Positions 34,005 to 36,786 of a stretch of DNA of 36,786 nucleotides are shown here, piece after piece. The notes beneath the pieces are model-generated. The model searched no databases and was not told the DNA's origin. It saw nothing but the letters and a program-made list of their open reading frames with translations. Source of the DNA: an uncultured Acinetobacter sp. Lineage in GTDB: Bacteria; Cyanobacteriota; Vampirovibrionia; Gastranaerophilales; Gastranaerophilaceae. The stretch covers positions 1-36,786 of the forward strand of contig ONVC01000005.1 of assembly GCA_900321205.1 (NCBI GenBank), read 5' to 3'. A program made the translations under genes and the position numbers. Within the stretch, counting starts at the first letter, position 1. Every line of letters begins with the position of its first letter.

Positions 34005-34076
34005 ATACATAAAAATTTTCTCTCGCCCCTTGATGGAAAGGGTAGGGTAAGTTTGCAGGGTGCAATTATTTGCACC
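33998..34076. repeat. GGGGTAAATA word and palindromes in the glgA-mgtE spacer
   Basis: GGGGTAAATA (33998-34007) overlaps the glgA stop, followed by a CCCTT...AAGGG hairpin and the GGTGCAATTATTTGCACC palindrome (34059-34076), the third member of that family in the window. Confidence 0.65.
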
Positions 34077-34093
34077 TCATTTAACACTTATCC

Positions 34094-35461
34094 CTAAATA
34101 TTGACTAAATACCAGGTGACAAGTGTCAGATAGACTGCCAAACCTATTACGTCAATCGTTGTTGCGATTACGGGACCTGAAGCAACAGCAGGGTCAACAC
34201 CCATTTTCTTCAAAATTAACGGCGTGCAGGTTCCAATCATAGTTGCTATTGTCATATTGAGTGACATAGCGATACCAACTACCAACCCTAATTGTACGTG
34301 TCCTTGCCAGCCCCAAGTTACAAGCATAACAACCAATCCGAACAAAGCACCGATGCTTAATCCTGTAATTGTTTCTCTCCAGATGTAGTGCCAGCCTGAA
34401 CTAAGTGTGATTTGTCCTGTTGACATACCACGAACCATAAGCGTAATTGATTGTGTACCGATGTTTCCGCCAAGTCCTGCAAGCAAAGGCATAAACGCAG
34501 CAACTATCGGGAGAGCATTAAAAGTTTTGTCGTATCTGCTGGTGATGGATACGGCTAAAAATTCTCCTACAAGCGTAATTAAAAGCCAGGGAACACGTGC
34601 TTTTATTGCGTGTCTTATACTTCCTGTTAAGATGTCATCATCATCTTCTCCAAGGTCGGTTAAGATACCTGAAGACTGCAGGATTTCATCTGTTGTTTCT
34701 TCTTCAACAATGTCCTGAACGTCATCCCAAGTTACGATACCTTTAAGGTGGTTATATAAATCAACTACAGGCAGTGCGTTAAACTGGTATTTCATAAAGA
34801 CATCCGCTATATAATCCTGATAATCGTCAACATGAATTTTTACCAAATCTTTTATCATTATGTCCGAAACATTTGATGATACAGGCGCTGTCATAAGTGT
34901 TCTCAGTGATAAAACACCTACAAGATGCAAGTTTTTGTCAACAACGTATGCATAATACAATTCCATGTTATCTTTTTCTGCTTTAATTCGGATGGTATCT
35001 AAAGCTTCTTGAACAGTCATATTGTCATATACAGTGAGAACAAGAGGGTTCATGATACCGCCGGCAGTGTCTTCGTTGTATGTTAACAGCTCTCTGACGT
35101 CAGATGAGAATTTTTGAGGCAGGTTTTCAAGGAAAGCCTCAGTTTCATCTTCTTCCATGTTACCGAGGACGTCAGCAGCATCATCGTGAGGAAGTTTTGA
35201 TACAAGTCGTGAAGCTAAATTTTCATCAATTTCGCCTAAAATCTCAACCTGTAATTGCGGCGTTAAGTATTCAATAACGTCAGAGGCAAGTTCTTCGTTA
35301 ATATTTGTAATACAAGAAAGACGTTCTTCCGGTTTCAGTTCCTGAAATATATCCGCAAGGTCAGCTGAGTGATATGTTTCAAGTTCTTCTCTGAGCTGAA
35401 CGTTATCACCATTTTCAACTAATTCCCTTATTCTGTCTATAGTATTTTCAATATTAACCAT
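34094..35461 (-). CDS. mgtE: Magnesium transporter MgtE
   Basis: 455 residues with full MgtE architecture. The acidic N domain (about 1-135, including ADLADIFQELKPEER) is followed by paired CBS domains (about 138-258) and five membrane helices (about 290-455). GGNIGTQS (331-338) and the pore-region Asp D437 in IATTIDVIG are present. The channel closes when Mg2+ binds the cytosolic domains. It starts 23 bp after yajQ ends, so the two are likely co-transcribed. Confidence 0.95.
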   Translation of the reverse strand: MVNIENTIDRIRELVENGDNVQLREELETYHSADLADIFQELKPEERLSCITNINEELASDVIEYLTPQLQVEILGEIDENLASRLVSKLPHDDAADVLGNMEEDETEAFLENLPQKFSSDVRELLTYNEDTAGGIMNPLVLTVYDNMTVQEALDTIRIKAEKDNMELYYAYVVDKNLHLVGVLSLRTLMTAPVSSNVSDIMIKDLVKIHVDDYQDYIADVFMKYQFNALPVVDLYNHLKGIVTWDDVQDIVEEETTDEILQSSGILTDLGEDDDDILTGSIRHAIKARVPWLLITLVGEFLAVSITSRYDKTFNALPIVAAFMPLLAGLGGNIGTQSITLMVRGMSTGQITLSSGWHYIWRETITGLSIGALFGLVVMLVTWGWQGHVQLGLVVGIAMSLNMTIATMIGTCTPLILKKMGVDPAVASGPVIATTIDVIGLAVYLTLVTWYLVNI

Positions 35462-35484
35462 AACTAAACTTTCAAAAATTTATA

Positions 35485-35985
35485 TTAACGATAATTTGTA
35501 AACTGAAGCGGAATATCATATTTATCTTCATTTTTTCTTAAAAGTCCGATAACTTCCTGCAAGTCATCTTTACTTTTTCCGCTTACTCTGACCTGTTCGC
35601 CCTGAATTGATGCCTGAACTTTTAATTTACTGTCTTTAATGTCTGCAACAATTTTTTTAGCGAGTTCCTGAGTTAAACCTTTTTTAAGATTGTAAATTTG
35701 TCTGACATTTCCGCCCAATGCATTTTCCATAGGTTGTGCATCAAGAATTTTTATACTTAAACCTCTTTTTACAAGTTTTGTTTGAAGGATGTCAAAAATG
35801 TTTCTTAGTTTCATTTCATCATTAGTTGTTATGGTGATTGATTTATCACCCTCTAAATCAATTGAAGAATTTGAATTTTTTAAATCAAACCTTGATGTTA
35901 AATCTCTCTTAACCTGGTCAACAGCATTAACGAGTTCTTGTTTATCAAATTCCGAAACGATATCAAAACTGCAATCTTTAGCCAT
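35485..35985 (-). CDS. yajQ: YajQ-family nucleotide-binding protein
   Basis: 166 residues, the standard length. The opening CSFDIVSEFDKQELVNAVDQVKRDLTSRFD (in parts) and closing DIPLQFTNYR are diagnostic. The fold is two ferredoxin-like halves. Some homologues bind cyclic di-GMP; others are described only as RNA- or nucleotide-binding, so the ligand here is open. AAGGAG before the ATG. It leads the yajQ-mgtE pair. Confidence 0.95.
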   Translation of the reverse strand: MAKDCSFDIVSEFDKQELVNAVDQVKRDLTSRFDLKNSNSSIDLEGDKSITITTNDEMKLRNIFDILQTKLVKRGLSIKILDAQPMENALGGNVRQIYNLKKGLTQELAKKIVADIKDSKLKVQASIQGEQVRVSGKSKDDLQEVIGLLRKNEDKYDIPLQFTNYR

Positions 35986-36072
35986 GGTTGAACTCCTTTA
36001 TTTAATTACATGAAATATATTACCATGAATAAATAAATTTAGTCAGATAGCTAATATTCAGCCGATTATAAA

Positions 36073-36309
36073 TTATCCAAACATTTTTCCGAAAATTTTA
36101 CTAATCCAGGAAGTACGGAAAGCTTGTGGCGGAAGCGGATTTACATTTGTTTGCAGATTATAAGGAACTGTTCCTCTCTGATAGCAGTTCGGACAGCTGT
36201 ACTGATTTGCGATACCATTATAAACACCTCCCTGGTTCGCACCCATATAAGAGTTCATCATAGGGTTTGCCCCCATTCCATATCCGCCATAACCAAAATT
36301 AATGCTCAT
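36073..36309 (-). CDS. Gly/Asn/Met-rich small protein with CxxC, unknown function
   Basis: 78 residues. The first half is low complexity (FGYGGYGMGANPMMNSYMG), then YSCPNCYQRGTVPY with a CxxC, and an amphipathic basic C-terminal helix SWISKIFGKMFG. No signal peptide. AAGGTG lies before the ATG. It resembles small glycine-rich proteins with a zinc-knuckle-like pair, but two cysteines alone make metal binding uncertain unless it dimerises. Confidence 0.65.
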   Translation of the reverse strand: MSINFGYGGYGMGANPMMNSYMGANQGGVYNGIANQYSCPNCYQRGTVPYNLQTNVNPLPPQAFRTSWISKIFGKMFG

Positions 36310-36408
36310 AATTACACCTTCAAATTACTTCTACACATTTATATAAAGTTTTTTTTTAACGAAAACTTGACTATATGTAACGATTTGTAACAATTTTATT
36401 TAAAAACC

Positions 36409-36435
36409 TAAAGTTTTTCAAAAAAATGCCGATAA
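36409..36435 (+). promoter_or_regulatory. Sigma-28 (FliA)-type promoter, site 2
   Basis: TAAAGTTT (36409-36416), exactly 11 bp, GCCGATAA (36428-36435): a perfect match to the sigma-28 consensus. It ends 37 bp before the ATG at 36473, the same layout as site 1. TGTAACAATTTT is at 36386-36397. Confidence 0.87.
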
Positions 36436-36472
36436 CAGTAGTGTAAAGAAAAGAAAATTAAGGAGTAGAAAA

Positions 36473-36786
36473 ATGGCAGACGGAATTCACGGAATCGGGT
36501 ATGGCAACACATCAGGTATTGGCGGTGGTTATTTACCACAGAGAAAAGGTCAGGATGTTGATGCAAATGCAGAAAAACAGGCTCAACCTCAGATTAATTA
36601 TGAGGAAACACAGGTAGATCCTAATAAGGTAATGGATTTCCTGGCAAATAACAATTATTTTATTTCCGGGGCTGAAACTGCTCCGGCAACAGATGTAACT
36701 TCAGTTGACTCTGAAACAGAAGACAGAGTTGCAGGTTATATGGAAAGATTTGAACAAATTTTACCAGTAATAGAAACTTATCAAAA
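36473..36786 (+). CDS. Hypothetical protein, truncated by the window edge
   Basis: Only the first 104 residues are present. The N terminus is glycine-rich (MADGIHGIGYGNTSGIGGGY), followed by a Gln/Asn/Asp-rich linker and a segment starting VDPNKVMDFLANNNYF that looks helical. No signal peptide, no recognised domain. AAGGAG precedes the ATG. The perfect sigma-28 promoter suggests co-regulation with the EF-hand protein gene at 20837. Flagellar or other sigma-28 regulon membership is inference. Confidence 0.8.
   Translation, partial: MADGIHGIGYGNTSGIGGGYLPQRKGQDVDANAEKQAQPQINYEETQVDPNKVMDFLANNNYFISGAETAPATDVTSVDSETEDRVAGYMERFEQILPVIETYQ

Noticed and set aside
1-36786. CRISPR arrays, insertion sequences, phage genes, rRNA
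   Set aside because: No regularly spaced repeat array, transposase, integrase, phage structural gene or rRNA-like segment was seen.

Overview
The window is AT-rich, densely packed bacterial chromosome. It looks like a non-photosynthetic relative of Cyanobacteria (Melainabacteria/Vampirovibrionia, probably the gut order Gastranaerophilales). The reasons are: an ATP synthase operon in cyanobacterial order (a, c, b', b, delta, alpha, gamma) with no beta or epsilon genes after it; a cassette of Ycf46-like AAA+ ATPase, DUF1257 (Ycf35 family) and DUF2997; no photosynthesis gene anywhere; and several lineage-type proteins I cannot place. This taxonomic call is inference from gene content, not from a marker search.

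Layout. 33-725 is a NarL/LuxR-type response regulator closed by a terminator. 827-6760 is one co-directional run: an LptF/LptG-type permease, then a six-gene cassette of a membrane helix-hairpin-helix protein, a second membrane-anchored protein, a radical-SAM activase-like enzyme, the AAA+ ATPase, DUF1257 and DUF2997. Two cassette proteins share a previously unrecognised domain and an almost identical C-terminal tail, and the ATPase ends in a related tail; this is my best candidate for an undescribed system. 6766-11834 is the ATP synthase operon with its own promoter. 11844-16705 is a minus-strand block: small membrane protein, alpha/beta hydrolase with a Cys nucleophile, class III aminotransferase, secreted repeat protein, degenerate M48 peptidase-like protein and an HAD phosphatase. 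16923-17198 encodes HU.

17199-18547 is gene-poor and repeat-rich, holding a single 85-residue EF-hand-like ORF between two copies of a 54-bp direct repeat, next to tRNA-Ser(GGA). A GH77 4-alpha-glucanotransferase (18825-20675) and glycogen synthase GlgA (32559-34004) point to glycogen storage. 20837-21898 is an EF-hand/coiled-coil protein. It and the truncated gene at the right edge (36473 onward) both sit behind excellent sigma-28 (FliA) type promoters with the same geometry.

22112-29534 holds fifteen ribosomal protein genes (S10, L3, L4, L23, L2, S19, L22, S3, L16, L29, S17, L14, L24, L5, S14). The run stops after S14, so S8, L6 and the rest of the spc operon must lie elsewhere. Several spacers are unusually long and contain palindromic repeats, and the S10-L3 spacer looks like a structured RNA leader. 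29682-36309 contains a multi-span membrane protein, a hypothetical gene behind a 32-bp perfect palindrome, uridine phosphorylase, glgA, mgtE, yajQ and a Gly/Asn/Met-rich small protein.
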